Numbered from the stretch's first letter, positions 48,368-57,084 are shown. The stretch: 64,000 nucleotides of DNA from JAPPKS01 sp963667895 (GCA_965223985.1 OZ245030.1:4340001-4404000), one strand, 5' to 3'. The notes: a model not told the origin generated them from the letters alone. Translations and numbers: made by a program.

Positions 48368-51300
48368 ATGAAAGGAGTTTTTATCTCCTATGTTAGTGAA
48401 AATATAGAGATAGTTGACCGGCTCTGCCAAGAACTCAGATCACACGGCATCGAAGTCTGGCGGGACCGGGACAATATCCCTCCGGGGCTCCGATGGAAGC
48501 GGGAAATTCGGCAGGCTATTCAACAAGGGGCTTTTTTCATTGCATGTTTTTCAAAGGAATATGATGAGCGCGATCAAACTTACATGAACGAGGAACTGAC
48601 AATTGCAATTGGGGAACTGCGTCAGCGACCTATTGACCAAGCATGGTTCATCCCTGTCAAGTTAAACGAATGCGAAATTCCTGATCGTGACATGGGTGGC
48701 GGTGAAACCTTACGCGATCTTCAGTATGTTAGTCTCTATAAAAACTGGGAGGTCAACATTCAGCGTATCCTTGAAATTGTTCAACCTACACCATCTGAAA
48801 CTGTAAATGCAAATACTGTCCAACAGTCAGTCGATCTAAATGCTGTGGCGGAGTTTTTCAAAGGTCTGACCTATCAAAATAGGCGAAATTATGAAAAAGC
48901 CGTTGAGCATTATACCAAAGCTTTAAGGCTAAATCCGCAACTGGCTGAAGCCTATAACAATCGCGCGTCTGTTTTTGTCAGAAAAGGCAAGCTGGACAGT
49001 GCCATTGCGGACTATAATAAAGCGATACAACTCGATTCCGATGATGCCGTCATCTACAACAATCGTGGGCTAGCTTACAATAATAGAGGTGATTTTGACG
49101 GTGCTGTTGCAGATTATACCACGGCGATACAACTGAATCCCCATGATGCCATAGCCCATTACAATCGTGGTATCGCTTACAACAACAAAAAAGAGTATGA
49201 CCATGCCATCGGAGACTTTAACAAAGCGATAGGACTCAAACCAGACCTTGCCGAAGCCTATAACAATCGCGGGGGGACTTTCCACGAAATTGGTGATTAT
49301 GACCGGGCTATCGCGAATTTTAACAAGGCGATAAGACTCAAAAACAATCATGTCGAAGCTTATACTAATCGCGGGGTCGCTTACAGCAGCAAAGGCGATT
49401 ATGACCATGCTATCGAAAGCTTTACCGAAGCGATAAACCTAAATCCTAATTGCGCCGAAGCCTATTACAAGCGAGGCGGAATTTACTATGCTAAAGAAGA
49501 GTTTGACCGTGCCATTGAAGACTATGTCAAAGTAACAAACCTAAATCCTAATTACGCCGAAGCCTATACCAATCGCGGGGTTGCGTACCAGAAAAAGGGC
49601 GATTTTAACCGCGCCATTACAGATTTTACCAAAGCGATAGAGCTTAAACCCAATGATAGCGAAGCCTATACCAATCGCGGGGGCGTTTACGGGGACACAG
49701 GTGATTATGACCGTGCCATCGCAGACGTTAATACAGCGATACAACTCAAACCCAATGACGCCGGGGCGTATAATAATCGTGGGCTAGCTTACCATAATAA
49801 AGGAGATTATGACCATGCCATTGTAGATTATACGATGGCGATACAACTCGATCCGCATCATGCAATAGCCTATTGCAATCGTGGCATAGCTTACAACAGC
49901 AAAAAAGAGTATGACCGCGCTATCGAAGACTTTGACATGGCGATACAACTCAAGCCAAACCTTGCCGACGCCTATTGCAATCGCGGTGGTGCTTACATAC
50001 ATAAAGGGGATTATAACCGCGCCATCGGAGACTTGAACACAGCAGTAGAACTGAACCCCAATCTTACAGAAGCCTATGCTGATCGTGGTGGTGCTTACAT
50101 TCATAAAGGCGATTATGACCGCGCCATCGGTGACCTGAACACGGCAATAGACTTGCGAGCCGATAGTACCACAGCGTTTACCAATCGGGGGCTAGCTTAC
50201 ATTCATAAAGGTGATTATGATCATGCCATCGGCGACTTGAACACGGCGATAGACTTGAAACCCGATCATGCTAGTGCTTATACCAATCGGGGGCTTGCTT
50301 ACATTCATAAAGGTGATTATGATCGGGCCATCGGCGACTCGAACACAGCGATAGGGTTGAAATCCGATGATGCCGATGCTTATATCAATCGTGGAAGTGC
50401 TTACATTCATAAAGGTGATTATGATCGGGCCATCGGCGACTTCAATACGGCGATAGACCTGAAATCTAATAATGCCATAGCCTATACCAATCGCGGTACG
50501 GCTCAGGCCAAAAAAGGAGATCTTAATCTAGCCATCGTAGATTTTAATACAGCGATACAACTCAATCCCAATGATGCCAATGCCTATTCTAATCGAGGGC
50601 AGACCTACAGTGACAAGGGGGACTACAATCGTGCCATTAAAGACTTTAACATGGCACTGCAACTGAATCCCCATGCGAGCGCGACCTATTACAATCGTGC
50701 TAATTCCTACAACAACATAGGAGAATTTGACCATGCCATTGCAAACTTTAGCGCCGCGTTGGATTTGAATCCCGAATTTTTCTTAGCTTATTACTGTCGT
50801 GGAATTGCTTACCTCAACAAACGAAGCTATGACAGTGCTATTGAAGACTTTGACAAAGCGATAGATCTGAAGTCCGATTTTGCTAAAGCATATTACAATC
50901 GTGCCATTGTGTGGTTACACCGGGGAGAATGGGATAAAGGCAGAGCGGACCTGACAAGTGCCAGGAACAAGGTGCTAGATATCATCGCGGAATTTCATAA
51001 TGACTACCAAAACATTGAGGCGTATGAACGGGCAAATCGTGTTAAGTTGCCCGATGACATCGCTGCGATGCTGACGCAACGGCGACGAAGCCGTTTCCCC
51101 AAGACGCAAAAATTCTTGAGACCCGACGGTACCCCCTTTGAATCGCCCGACGTGTTGAACTTGTTGGCGAAACTTCGCCACGCAGGCACACCCTTGTCTC
51201 AATACGCCCAAACTCGCCCTACTTTCGGAATCAAGACCGGCAGTAGCGGATCCTTTGTCGTAGATAATACGACGCGAAATCAGCTCATTGCGGCGCACCC

Positions 51301-52132
51301 GTCATCCGTTGAGGTTTTGAAGCCGTTTTTATACGGACGGGACATCAGGCGCTGGGGGGTAGCGAGACCAGACTCATGGCTAATTTTTTCCTGCCGTGGC
51401 ATAGAGATAAACCGTTATCCCGCCATCCGAAAACACTTGGAAAAATATAGATCCGCCTTGAGCAAAAGGGCGGGTAAACAGAAATGGTACGAACTATCAG
51501 TCACCAAAAACGGCGCCGAGCACTTTACGCAAACGAAGCTAATTTGCCCAAATACCTACGACCATCAAACCTTTGCCGTTGATACAGAAGGTTTTTATTG
51601 TGGAGATACATGCTACCTTATCCCAACTGAGGAGACGTGGTTATGCGGTCTCCTCAATTCCCGCGTTGTGGAGTGGTTCTATTCGCAGGTGTCAGATCAA
51701 TTAACAGGCGATTATCTTCGGGCGCGTAGTGGCTATATGCAACAAATCCCTATCCCCGATCTCTCGTCAACACAGAAAGCACCGATCGACAAAATCGTCG
51801 ATTATCTCATTTTTCTTCAGGGGCAGCCGACGACAAGCAGCGGGGATTTGGCACACGCCCGCGACTTCATAATGCTCAAGTATTTTGAGCGGATCATTGA
51901 CGGACTGGTTTATGAATCCTATCTACGTGAGGACCTTCATCACGGGGATAAACAGTTCTTCAAACCCTTGTTGGCTGAACGGTTGCCGCAACTTGAAGAA
52001 ATTAGGGGTGATAAAATGTCCGCGTTACAAGAGATCTTCGAGCGACTCTATGAAAGAACGCATCCGATTCGGCGGAACCTTTTCTTTCTGGATAGCGTTA
52101 AACCAATCCGTATCATTGAGGGCAAGGCGTGA
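48368..52132 (+). CDS. TIR - 21xTPR - TaqI_C-like target-recognition fusion protein
   Basis: A 1254-residue protein. Residues 1-125 are a TIR_2-like domain: GVFISYVSENIEIVDRL, GIEVWRDRDNIPPG, FFIACFSKEY and MNEELTIAIGEL, where E76 aligns with the catalytic Glu of NAD+-cleaving TIRs. Residues 159-872 hold 21 34-residue TPRs ending in a cap (LHRGEWDKGRADL, LPDDIAAMLT) shared with the protein at 54066. From about 955 a TaqI_C-like recognition domain follows: LLAKLRHAGTPLSQYA, FLYGRDIRRW, LLNSRVVEWFYSQVSDQL, then a helical C-terminus as in type IIG/PglX enzymes. The methyltransferase motifs (DPACGSG, NPPY) are absent. It overlaps the ATPase gene by 4 nt. Likely a defence protein; coupling of NADase to DNA recognition is inference. 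A chance fusion with a methylase remnant is the alternative. Confidence 0.8.
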   Translation: MKGVFISYVSENIEIVDRLCQELRSHGIEVWRDRDNIPPGLRWKREIRQAIQQGAFFIACFSKEYDERDQTYMNEELTIAIGELRQRPIDQAWFIPVKLNECEIPDRDMGGGETLRDLQYVSLYKNWEVNIQRILEIVQPTPSETVNANTVQQSVDLNAVAEFFKGLTYQNRRNYEKAVEHYTKALRLNPQLAEAYNNRASVFVRKGKLDSAIADYNKAIQLDSDDAVIYNNRGLAYNNRGDFDGAVADYTTAIQLNPHDAIAHYNRGIAYNNKKEYDHAIGDFNKAIGLKPDLAEAYNNRGGTFHEIGDYDRAIANFNKAIRLKNNHVEAYTNRGVAYSSKGDYDHAIESFTEAINLNPNCAEAYYKRGGIYYAKEEFDRAIEDYVKVTNLNPNYAEAYTNRGVAYQKKGDFNRAITDFTKAIELKPNDSEAYTNRGGVYGDTGDYDRAIADVNTAIQLKPNDAGAYNNRGLAYHNKGDYDHAIVDYTMAIQLDPHHAIAYCNRGIAYNSKKEYDRAIEDFDMAIQLKPNLADAYCNRGGAYIHKGDYNRAIGDLNTAVELNPNLTEAYADRGGAYIHKGDYDRAIGDLNTAIDLRADSTTAFTNRGLAYIHKGDYDHAIGDLNTAIDLKPDHASAYTNRGLAYIHKGDYDRAIGDSNTAIGLKSDDADAYINRGSAYIHKGDYDRAIGDFNTAIDLKSNNAIAYTNRGTAQAKKGDLNLAIVDFNTAIQLNPNDANAYSNRGQTYSDKGDYNRAIKDFNMALQLNPHASATYYNRANSYNNIGEFDHAIANFSAALDLNPEFFLAYYCRGIAYLNKRSYDSAIEDFDKAIDLKSDFAKAYYNRAIVWLHRGEWDKGRADLTSARNKVLDIIAEFHNDYQNIEAYERANRVKLPDDIAAMLTQRRRSRFPKTQKFLRPDGTPFESPDVLNLLAKLRHAGTPLSQYAQTRPTFGIKTGSSGSFVVDNTTRNQLIAAHPSSVEVLKPFLYGRDIRRWGVARPDSWLIFSCRGIEINRYPAIRKHLEKYRSALSKRAGKQKWYELSVTKNGAEHFTQTKLICPNTYDHQTFAVDTEGFYCGDTCYLIPTEETWLCGLLNSRVVEWFYSQVSDQLTGDYLRARSGYMQQIPIPDLSSTQKAPIDKIVDYLIFLQGQPTTSSGDLAHARDFIMLKYFERIIDGLVYESYLREDLHHGDKQFFKPLLAERLPQLEEIRGDKMSALQEIFERLYERTHPIRRNLFFLDSVKPIRIIEGKA
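49995..50510 (+). repeat. Near-identical 102-bp tandem repeats inside the TPR region
   Basis: The segment beginning ACATTCATAAAGG recurs at 50097, 50199, 50301 and 50403, exactly 102 bp apart, with a variant at 49995. The near-identity at DNA level contrasts with the divergent flanking TPRs and indicates recent repeat expansion. Confidence 0.75.
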
Positions 52133-53559
52133 GAATTACCGAGTTTGAAATCAAAAACTTCAAAGCCTTTTATGGCACATACCGAATTGACCTGCACAAG
52201 TCTGGAAAGAACCTGCTGGTATACGGCGAAAATGGAAGCGGAAAATCGTCACTGTATTTCGCGTTAAAGCTGTTTTTGGAATCCGGCGACGATCCTTCGC
52301 ATAGATTTGAAAACGATCAGAACATTTTTATCACAGATGCGGGCTATATCAAACTGTGTCTCCGTGCCGATCAGTGGTCAAAGCAGGAAACTTACGAATG
52401 GTCGGAGAGTGTCAGAGAGACGGATGACGAATTGATTATTGAGGCATCAAAGACAAAGGGTTTTCTCGACTATAAGTCACTTTTGGAGACGCACTATCTC
52501 CATCATGAAAGTAACGCCGTGAATGTGTTCAATTTGCTGGTTGAAACGCTCTTGGCAAACACCGTCAGCACCCTGACGAATCGGACCCTTGCCGACGATT
52601 GGGCTGATATTCAGCCGCCGTTTCCACGCCGAAACGCAAAAAGTCAAATTGCAACCCTTGAAAGCCTGATAGAGAGTTTCAACAACGAACTAACAAACAG
52701 ATTAGCGAAGTTACAGCTGAAGACATCTGAGATTCTTGGTAAGTTTGGATACAACGTTACCCTTAACTTCGAATTTCCGAGGATTAAGTACAACCGCGAG
52801 ACAAAAAAGCTAGATAATAAGGAGATTCTCTTAACAGTTGCGTTCTTCAACAAAGATATCCCCGAACATCACCGCTTCCTGAACGAGGCGAGGTTATCGG
52901 CAATTGCTATCGCTATCTACTTTTCGTCAATCCTGATTCAGCCACAGAGCCGCTTAAAGATTCTCGCCTTAGATGATGTTCTGATTGGCTTGGACATGTC
53001 AAACCGTCTGCCGGTACTTGATATCCTAAACGAGTATTTTCCAGATTGCCAAATCTTTTTGACGACGTATGATAAGGCGTGGTATGAGATTGCCAAACAG
53101 CGGACATCTAACGGGCAGTGGGAATACGCCGAATTTTATTCCGAGAAAACCGATGAATACGAGATTCCAATTCACGTGCAAGATAAGCCGTACCTTGAAA
53201 AAGCGAAAGCGTATTTCGACGCCAACGACTACAAAGCCAGCGTTATCTACCTTCGCACCGCCTTTGAAGCGGCAATCAAGAAATTCTGCGAAAACAGGAA
53301 GCTCCAAGTCAGATACTGTGGAAACCCAAAAAAACTTACAAGCGACGATTTCTGGACGCCAATCAAAACGGGAACGCTAAGCGATGGTACACCTTTTTTA
53401 GATCAGATCCTCATTAACGAAATTGAACTGTACCGAAGTATTATCCTTAACCCGCTCAGCCATTCTGGTACCGTTACTGTGGTCAAAAAGGAAATTTACG
53501 ATGCGATAAAAGCGGTGGAAATACTTGAAGCTAAATTAGCAGCAATTTTAAGAGGATAA
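52129..53559 (+). CDS. SMC/RecF-like AAA ATPase of the defence operon
   Basis: A 476-residue protein. It starts on GTG 52129 within the stop of the TIR-TPR gene (GTGA overlap), implying translational coupling. ITEFEIKNFKAFYGTYRIDL precedes Walker A GENGSGKSS (33-41). A signature-like LNEARLSAIAIAIYFSS and Walker B LKILALDDVLIGLD with a D-loop follow. The coiled-coil insertion is short, as in OLD/RloC-like defence ATPases. The C-terminal ~120 residues (YLRTAFEAAIKKFCENRKLQ ... ELYRSIILNPLSHSG) are helical with an R-x8-H arrangement that may be a HEPN-like domain (weak). Such ATPases often accompany Eco57I-type R-M genes. A sensor or effector role is inferred. Confidence 0.75.
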   Translation: MRITEFEIKNFKAFYGTYRIDLHKSGKNLLVYGENGSGKSSLYFALKLFLESGDDPSHRFENDQNIFITDAGYIKLCLRADQWSKQETYEWSESVRETDDELIIEASKTKGFLDYKSLLETHYLHHESNAVNVFNLLVETLLANTVSTLTNRTLADDWADIQPPFPRRNAKSQIATLESLIESFNNELTNRLAKLQLKTSEILGKFGYNVTLNFEFPRIKYNRETKKLDNKEILLTVAFFNKDIPEHHRFLNEARLSAIAIAIYFSSILIQPQSRLKILALDDVLIGLDMSNRLPVLDILNEYFPDCQIFLTTYDKAWYEIAKQRTSNGQWEYAEFYSEKTDEYEIPIHVQDKPYLEKAKAYFDANDYKASVIYLRTAFEAAIKKFCENRKLQVRYCGNPKKLTSDDFWTPIKTGTLSDGTPFLDQILINEIELYRSIILNPLSHSGTVTVVKKEIYDAIKAVEILEAKLAAILRG

Positions 53560-53604
53560 CACACACAGCACACCACGGGCAAACAGCGAATAACCCATTT
53601 CTTT

Positions 53605-53668
53605 CGAAACGAACCCAAAACGAAGCCAATCGTGATGGTGTTTTTTTAATCCGTGTCATCCTTAATTC
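53605..53668 (+). repeat. 64-bp direct repeat, left copy flanking the BrnT-TPR pair
   Basis: Begins CGAAACGAACCCAAAACGAA and ends ATCCTTAATTC. It matches 54973-55036 in the same orientation with two mismatches. The two copies bracket the brnT-like/TPR gene pair. Confidence 0.8.
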
Positions 53669-53708
53669 AGTGGCAATCCGCGATTCAGACAAGGAAGCAA
53701 GCACCATT

Positions 53709-53728
53709 GTGGGGGAAGCCGCCCCCAC
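53709..53728. repeat. GC-rich hairpin
   Basis: GTGGGGG and CCCCCAC form a 7-bp stem around AAGCCG in the gap between the ATPase and the BrnT gene; no T run follows. Confidence 0.45.
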
Positions 53729-53763
53729 CATGCCATTAAACAGCAATCTGATGATTTCCGATC

Positions 53764-53793
53764 TTAACTTTTTTATGTATAATTGTGTATAAT
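53764..53793 (+). promoter_or_regulatory. Promoter of the BrnT-TPR pair
   Basis: TTAACT (53764-53769), an 18-bp spacer, TATAAT (53788-53793); a second TATAAT lies at 53778-53783. The expected transcript start is only about 10 nt before ATG 53810, which explains the absence of a Shine-Dalgarno site (near-leaderless). Confidence 0.6.
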
Positions 53794-53809
53794 ACATGGA
53801 CACCGTCGT

Positions 53810-54094
53810 ATGGATATCGGATTTATATGGGATGAAGACAAGTATAAAGAAGTGCAAAAGAGGCACGGTGTCCAATTTTATGAGGTAGTCTCTGCATTCT
53901 ATGATCTGAACGGATACGAAATCGCCGATCCCTCCGGGCATGAGGACCGATGGATGTGGATAGGGAAAACTGTCGATAATCGTCTGTTGGCAGTTGTTTA
54001 TTCCGACAAAGAATTGCCAGTCTACCGTTTAATCACTGCTTTTAATGCGGAAAGGAGATTAGTCGATGAATACTATAAAAGAAGAGGAATTTGA
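53810..54094 (+). CDS. brnT: BrnT-family toxin-like protein
   Basis: 94 residues from ATG 53810. MDIGFIWDEDKYKEVQKRHG followed by VQFYEVVSAFYD, HEDRWMWIGKTVDNRLLAVV and YRLITAFNAERRLVDEYYKR matches the BrnT ribonuclease-toxin fold (WDxxK...KHGVxF, then RxRIISARxAxxxERxxYE). Family toxins cut RNA and are neutralised by a DNA-binding BrnA encoded just downstream. Here the downstream overlapping gene is a TPR protein instead. Family identity is fairly clear; toxicity is not shown. Confidence 0.8.
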   Translation: MDIGFIWDEDKYKEVQKRHGVQFYEVVSAFYDLNGYEIADPSGHEDRWMWIGKTVDNRLLAVVYSDKELPVYRLITAFNAERRLVDEYYKRRGI

Positions 54095-54896
54095 TTATCA
54101 AGCGTATATGAAGGAATACACTCCAGACCTAGGTGAAATTCATCGAGGACCAGAGGCGCGTCAAAAACGACGCGAAGCCGCAATCCTTAACAATCGCGGT
54201 CTTGATTATCGCGACGAAGGAGATTATGACCGTGCCGTTGAATACTTTACCAAAGCAATAGAACTGAATCCCAATTATGCCATAGCCTATAATAATCGTG
54301 GAGGTGTTTACAGCGATAAAGGCGATTATGACCGCGCCCTCGAAGATTGCAACAAAGCGATAATACTCAAGCCGGAGTATGCTGAGCCTTACAGCAATCG
54401 CGGTTCTATCTACCGGGATACAGGCGAGGTTGACCTCGCTATCAATGACTATGACATGGCGATACAACTGAAACCTGATTCTGTCGAGGCACATTACAAT
54501 CGTGGAATTGCTTACGGTGAAAAAGGAGATCATGACCGTGCAATCGAAGACTATACGAGAGCAATAGAACTGAAATCCAACCTTGCCCATGCTTATAATA
54601 ATCGGGGCAATGCTTACATTAAAAAAGGCGAGCTTGTCCGTGCAATTGAAGATTATGACAGAGCGATAGAGCTAAAACCTGACCTTGCCGAGTCTTATGC
54701 TAGTCGTGCGTTGGCGCGATTACACTTGGGAGAATGGGAAAAAGCAAGAGCCGATCTAATGGTTGCCAAGAACACGGGGATGGAAATTATCGCCGCATTT
54801 CATTACTTCTACGAAAGCGTCCCGGACTTTGCGCAGAAAACCGGTGTTCAGTTGCCCGCAGACATCGCCGCCATGCTGACGCCGACACAGGCATGA
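54066..54896 (+). CDS. TPR protein in the BrnA position
   Basis: 276 residues. The ATG at 54066 has AAAGGAG 8 nt upstream and overlaps the brnT-like gene by 29 nt, the arrangement expected of a toxin-antitoxin pair. A 40-residue leader (MNTIKEEEFDYQAYMKEYTP...) is followed by six TPRs (ILNNRGLDYRDEGDYDRAVE and so on) and a C-terminal cap (LHLGEWEKARADL, VQLPADIAAMLTP) that closely matches the cap inside the TIR-TPR fusion. No ribbon-helix-helix motif of BrnA is visible. It may be a non-classical antitoxin or an unrelated gene that replaced brnA. Confidence 0.75.
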   Translation: MNTIKEEEFDYQAYMKEYTPDLGEIHRGPEARQKRREAAILNNRGLDYRDEGDYDRAVEYFTKAIELNPNYAIAYNNRGGVYSDKGDYDRALEDCNKAIILKPEYAEPYSNRGSIYRDTGEVDLAINDYDMAIQLKPDSVEAHYNRGIAYGEKGDHDRAIEDYTRAIELKSNLAHAYNNRGNAYIKKGELVRAIEDYDRAIELKPDLAESYASRALARLHLGEWEKARADLMVAKNTGMEIIAAFHYFYESVPDFAQKTGVQLPADIAAMLTPTQA

Positions 54897-54972
54897 ATGA
54901 TGGCAGACCGACGTTTCCCGTTGATGAACAAAAAGAGAAGTTGCCGGGAGGAGAACGCGAGATCCGTTATTG

Positions 54973-55036
54973 CGAAACGAACCCAAAACGAAGCCAATCG
55001 TGATGGAGTTTTTTCAATCCGTGTCATCCTTAATTC
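54973..55036 (+). repeat. 64-bp direct repeat, right copy flanking the BrnT-TPR pair
   Basis: Same orientation as 53605-53668, 62 of 64 identical. The surrounding gap (54897-55272) has no gene. Confidence 0.8.
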
Positions 55037-55272
55037 TGATCTTCGATTATCAAATCGAAGATGGAATCTCTTAGCAATGCGCGATGCAGGCAATTACGCT
55101 CGACGGCGATGGAAGGGAGAATCGTGTAGGGTTGGAACAGATCTTTAAAATCTGTCAAATTTTGTAAAGTTTTGTCCAATTCTTCGATTCGGACAATCCC
55201 GATTAAGTATGGATCCTAAGCGACACTCTCAGAAAGGATTAAATTCGTAAGCTAAAATTGTAAGAGAATCCT

Positions 55273-56220
55273 ATGAAATACCTTAATGACAAACTGTTCT
55301 CTATAGCGTTAGCGTTTGCTGTATGGCTATTGATTGGATGTCAAGGAGCAACGCTCAATATTCCAGATGTTGGCACAAGTGCAAACCCACTCGAAAAATC
55401 AGGGGAGTTGACGAAGAGCGAAGTCTGGGCCGGAAAAATCCTGATTACCGGTGATGTTGTCGTACCTGAAGGTATGACGTTAACGATTCAGCCTAACTCG
55501 ATTGTCGGCTTTGATCCCGCTAGCGGCACCCACCAATTGATCGTGCACGGTATGCTGTACGCAGAGGGCGAGCCGGAGCGCTTCATTACCTTTGGTTCGC
55601 TTGGATCTGATGACAACCCGCCAACAGCGGGGGATTGGTTGGGCATCCTACTGGAAGAAACGTGCGTTAATTCCCGCTTGATTTACTGTCGAATCCGACA
55701 CGCTGACAAAGGCATTGTCTGCCTATCCGACTCAGTGCAGGTCGAAAATTGCTTGTTGACCAATAACGAATTGGCATTGCTTTGCGACGATGTATCTCCA
55801 TTGATTTCCCAGAACGAGATTAACAAAAATGGTTCCGCGATAAAGTGTACTAACGACGCAGCGCCGGAAATCACTAGAAATACAATCCAAGCCAATGAAT
55901 ACGGCATTATCTGCGATGGTAATTCCAGAGCGACGATTGATCGCAATGAGCTCTCTAGCAACTACCAACACGCCATCGTGTGTTACGCTTTAGCCTCACC
56001 CGAAATTGTATCAAATAACATCGTCCTAAACACCGGATGGGCGGTGTACGATGGCGGTCGACTGCGAGATAATTTCATACGTGGGAACAATGAGCGAGGT
56101 CCGGACGTCATTGAACACGGAACGGGACGAGACGGTGGACAATTCTACGGCGTGGACGAAGTTTTGGAACCGCGTGCCACACCCGTTGTTGATGCAGGCA
56201 TTCTTCGGGAACGGTTCTAA
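55273..56220 (+). CDS. Lipoprotein with right-handed parallel beta-helix
   Basis: 315 residues. The lipoprotein signal WLLIGC sets the lipidated Cys at about residue 23. An N-terminal segment resembles the start of parallel beta-helix proteins of the DUF1565/NosD kind: SGELTKSEVWAGKILITGDV then VVPEGMTLTIQPNSIVGFD. Repeating rungs follow (VENCLLTNNELALLCDD, ISQNEINKNGSAIKC, ITRNTIQANEYGIIC, IDRNELSSNYQHAIVC). Probably binds or modifies a polysaccharide at the cell surface, but no catalytic residues are identified. It lies between the island and purQ. Confidence 0.7.
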   Translation: MKYLNDKLFSIALAFAVWLLIGCQGATLNIPDVGTSANPLEKSGELTKSEVWAGKILITGDVVVPEGMTLTIQPNSIVGFDPASGTHQLIVHGMLYAEGEPERFITFGSLGSDDNPPTAGDWLGILLEETCVNSRLIYCRIRHADKGIVCLSDSVQVENCLLTNNELALLCDDVSPLISQNEINKNGSAIKCTNDAAPEITRNTIQANEYGIICDGNSRATIDRNELSSNYQHAIVCYALASPEIVSNNIVLNTGWAVYDGGRLRDNFIRGNNERGPDVIEHGTGRDGGQFYGVDEVLEPRATPVVDAGILRERF

Positions 56221-56304
56221 GCGAAACAAAAGAGAGGTAGCGTCCAACTTCACGGAGTTTTGTCGACATTTTACAAGCTTCAAAGTCCAAGAACATGAGG
56301 GAAA

Positions 56305-57084
56305 ATGAAACCTAGAGTTCTCATTCTTCGCACCGCAGGCACAAACTGCGACTACGAAACCAACTACGCTTTTCAGCTTGCAGGTGCAAAAACAGCCTTG
56401 GTACATATCAACCAACTGATTGCCGGTCAGACGCAAATCATGGACCATCAGATAATGGCAATTCCCGGCGGATTTTCTTATGGGGACGATATTGCCGCAG
56501 GCATTTTGTTGGCAAATGAAATCAAGTACAAACTCGCCGATCAGCTAGCCGAGTTCGTCGAGTCGGGCAGATTGATTCTCGGTATCTGCAACGGCTTTCA
56601 GGTGCTTGTACGCGCCGGATTGTTGCCCCGTCTTGACGGAGAAATAGCGCAGCAAGCAACGCTAGCCATGAACAGCTCGGCGAAGTTCGAGTGCCGTTGG
56701 GTACATTTGCAGAACCAGCAGAGTCCCTGTGTCTTTACGCAAGGCTTAAGACCCCAGATTTATCTCCCTGTTGCCCACGCTGAGGGACGTTTCACGGCGC
56801 CGAACGCCATCCTCGATCAGATTGAGTCAAATCGCCAGATTGTCTTTCACTACATTTCACCCACTGGCAGCGCACCGGAATATCCCGATAATCCAAATGG
56901 TGCTGATCGTCATATCGCTGGGGTTTGCGACCCGACGGGCAGAATCCTAGGTATGATGCCCCATCCAGAACGCTTTCTGACGCAATTCAATCATCCGCGC
57001 TGGACACGGGGGGGGTTACCTGATGAAGGAGATGGACTGGCAATCTTTCGCAATGCAATTGATTATGCACGGTTGAACCTATGA
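56305..57084 (+). CDS. purQ: Phosphoribosylformylglycinamidine synthase, PurQ glutaminase subunit
   Basis: 259 aa class I glutamine amidotransferase supplying ammonia to PurL. RVLILRTAGTNCDYETNYAF, IPGGFSYGDDIAAG, the nucleophile Cys95 in LGICNGFQVLV, and YLPVAHAEGRF with the catalytic His are all present. GAGGG lies just before the ATG. It is separated from purL (41438-43855) by 12.4 kb of defence-type genes. No purS is visible in the window. Confidence 0.92.
   Translation: MKPRVLILRTAGTNCDYETNYAFQLAGAKTALVHINQLIAGQTQIMDHQIMAIPGGFSYGDDIAAGILLANEIKYKLADQLAEFVESGRLILGICNGFQVLVRAGLLPRLDGEIAQQATLAMNSSAKFECRWVHLQNQQSPCVFTQGLRPQIYLPVAHAEGRFTAPNAILDQIESNRQIVFHYISPTGSAPEYPDNPNGADRHIAGVCDPTGRILGMMPHPERFLTQFNHPRWTRGGLPDEGDGLAIFRNAIDYARLNL

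Noticed and set aside
48842..50983. CRISPR-like periodicity in the TIR-TPR gene
   Set aside because: The 102-bp period is exactly 34 codons and encodes TPRs; there are no unique spacers of constant length between short repeats.
53531..53941. 136-codon minus-strand frame
   Set aside because: Spans the repeat, the promoter and the antisense of brnT; no ribosome-binding site.
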